Origin: Chitinophaga pinensis
GTDB lineage: Bacteria > Bacteroidota > Bacteroidia > UKL13-3
NCBI GenBank assembly: GCA_943323675.2
Contig: CALPIR020000133.1
Coordinates: 1 to 6,477 of the forward strand
Reading direction: 5' to 3'
DNA length: 6,477 nt
The notes below the pieces were generated by a model. The model ran no database searches. It was not told where the DNA came from and saw nothing but the letters and a program-made list of their open reading frames with translations. Shown piece after piece: positions 6,404 through 6,477 of this stretch. Made by a program: the position numbers and the translations under genes. Position 1 is the stretch's first letter. Each line of letters starts with the position of its first letter.

Positions 6404-6477
6404 ATGAGCAATATTAATATCACATTACCTGACGGTTCCGTTCGTTCGTATGAATCGGGAGCAACCGCACTAGATGT
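6404..6477 (+). CDS. thrS: Threonyl-tRNA synthetase, N-terminal fragment cut by the window end
   Basis: The visible start encodes MSNINITLPDGSVRSYESGA and continues with TALDV. This matches the N-terminal TGS domain of bacterial ThrS, whose first strand reads ITLPDGS followed by an aromatic residue and a turn leading into a DVA-type helix. ThrS charges tRNA-Thr with threonine and edits mischarged serine, in the cytosol. Only 24 codons plus two bases are present, so the catalytic and anticodon-binding domains lie outside the window. RelA/SpoT proteins also carry a TGS domain, but there it is internal, not at the start of the protein, which makes ThrS the better reading. Confidence 0.85.
   Translation, partial: MSNINITLPDGSVRSYESGATALD

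Noticed and set aside
1..6477. CRISPR array, insertion sequence, defence or toxin system, tRNA or rRNA
   Set aside because: No regularly spaced repeats, transposase, terminal repeats or structural RNA signatures were seen on either strand. Gene content is conserved housekeeping and catabolism.

Overview
The window comes from an AT-rich genome, almost certainly a member of the Bacteroidota. The protein sequences fit that phylum: a Bacteroidota-style Fur repressor, a short two-cupin homogentisate dioxygenase and a long LOG protein. So do the weak or absent Shine-Dalgarno sites and the recurring TA(T/C)TTTG promoter-like boxes. The class cannot be settled from sequence reading alone. There are no mobile elements, CRISPR arrays, RNA genes or large repeats, and no intergenic gap exceeds about 130 bases.

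Left part (1-2000, plus strand): the last 17 codons of an upstream gene, tentatively a RelA/SpoT enzyme ending in an ACT domain, are followed by a Fur-family metal-dependent repressor and then purA (adenylosuccinate synthetase). A 7-3-7 inverted repeat lies just before purA. A strong bidirectional hairpin terminator closes purA against the convergent gene that follows.

Middle (2031-5203, minus strand): reading leftwards, hmgA (homogentisate 1,2-dioxygenase) and hppD (4-hydroxyphenylpyruvate dioxygenase) form a two-gene tyrosine/phenylalanine degradation operon. HppD makes homogentisate and HmgA opens its ring. A second hairpin terminator separates them from a LOG-family (TIGR00730-type) nucleotide hydrolase gene.

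Right part (5334-6477, plus strand): a lipoprotein made of eight tandem TPR repeats is divergent from hmgA across a 130-base region that holds two dyad elements. The window ends inside the start of thrS (threonyl-tRNA synthetase).

Most of the content is conserved housekeeping or catabolic genes, and I see no new multi-gene system. The best leads are regulatory: related GTTAGT/ACTAAC dyads upstream of purA and in the hmgA/TPR divergent region, and TA(T/C)TTTG boxes placed so close to start codons that near-leaderless transcripts are implied.
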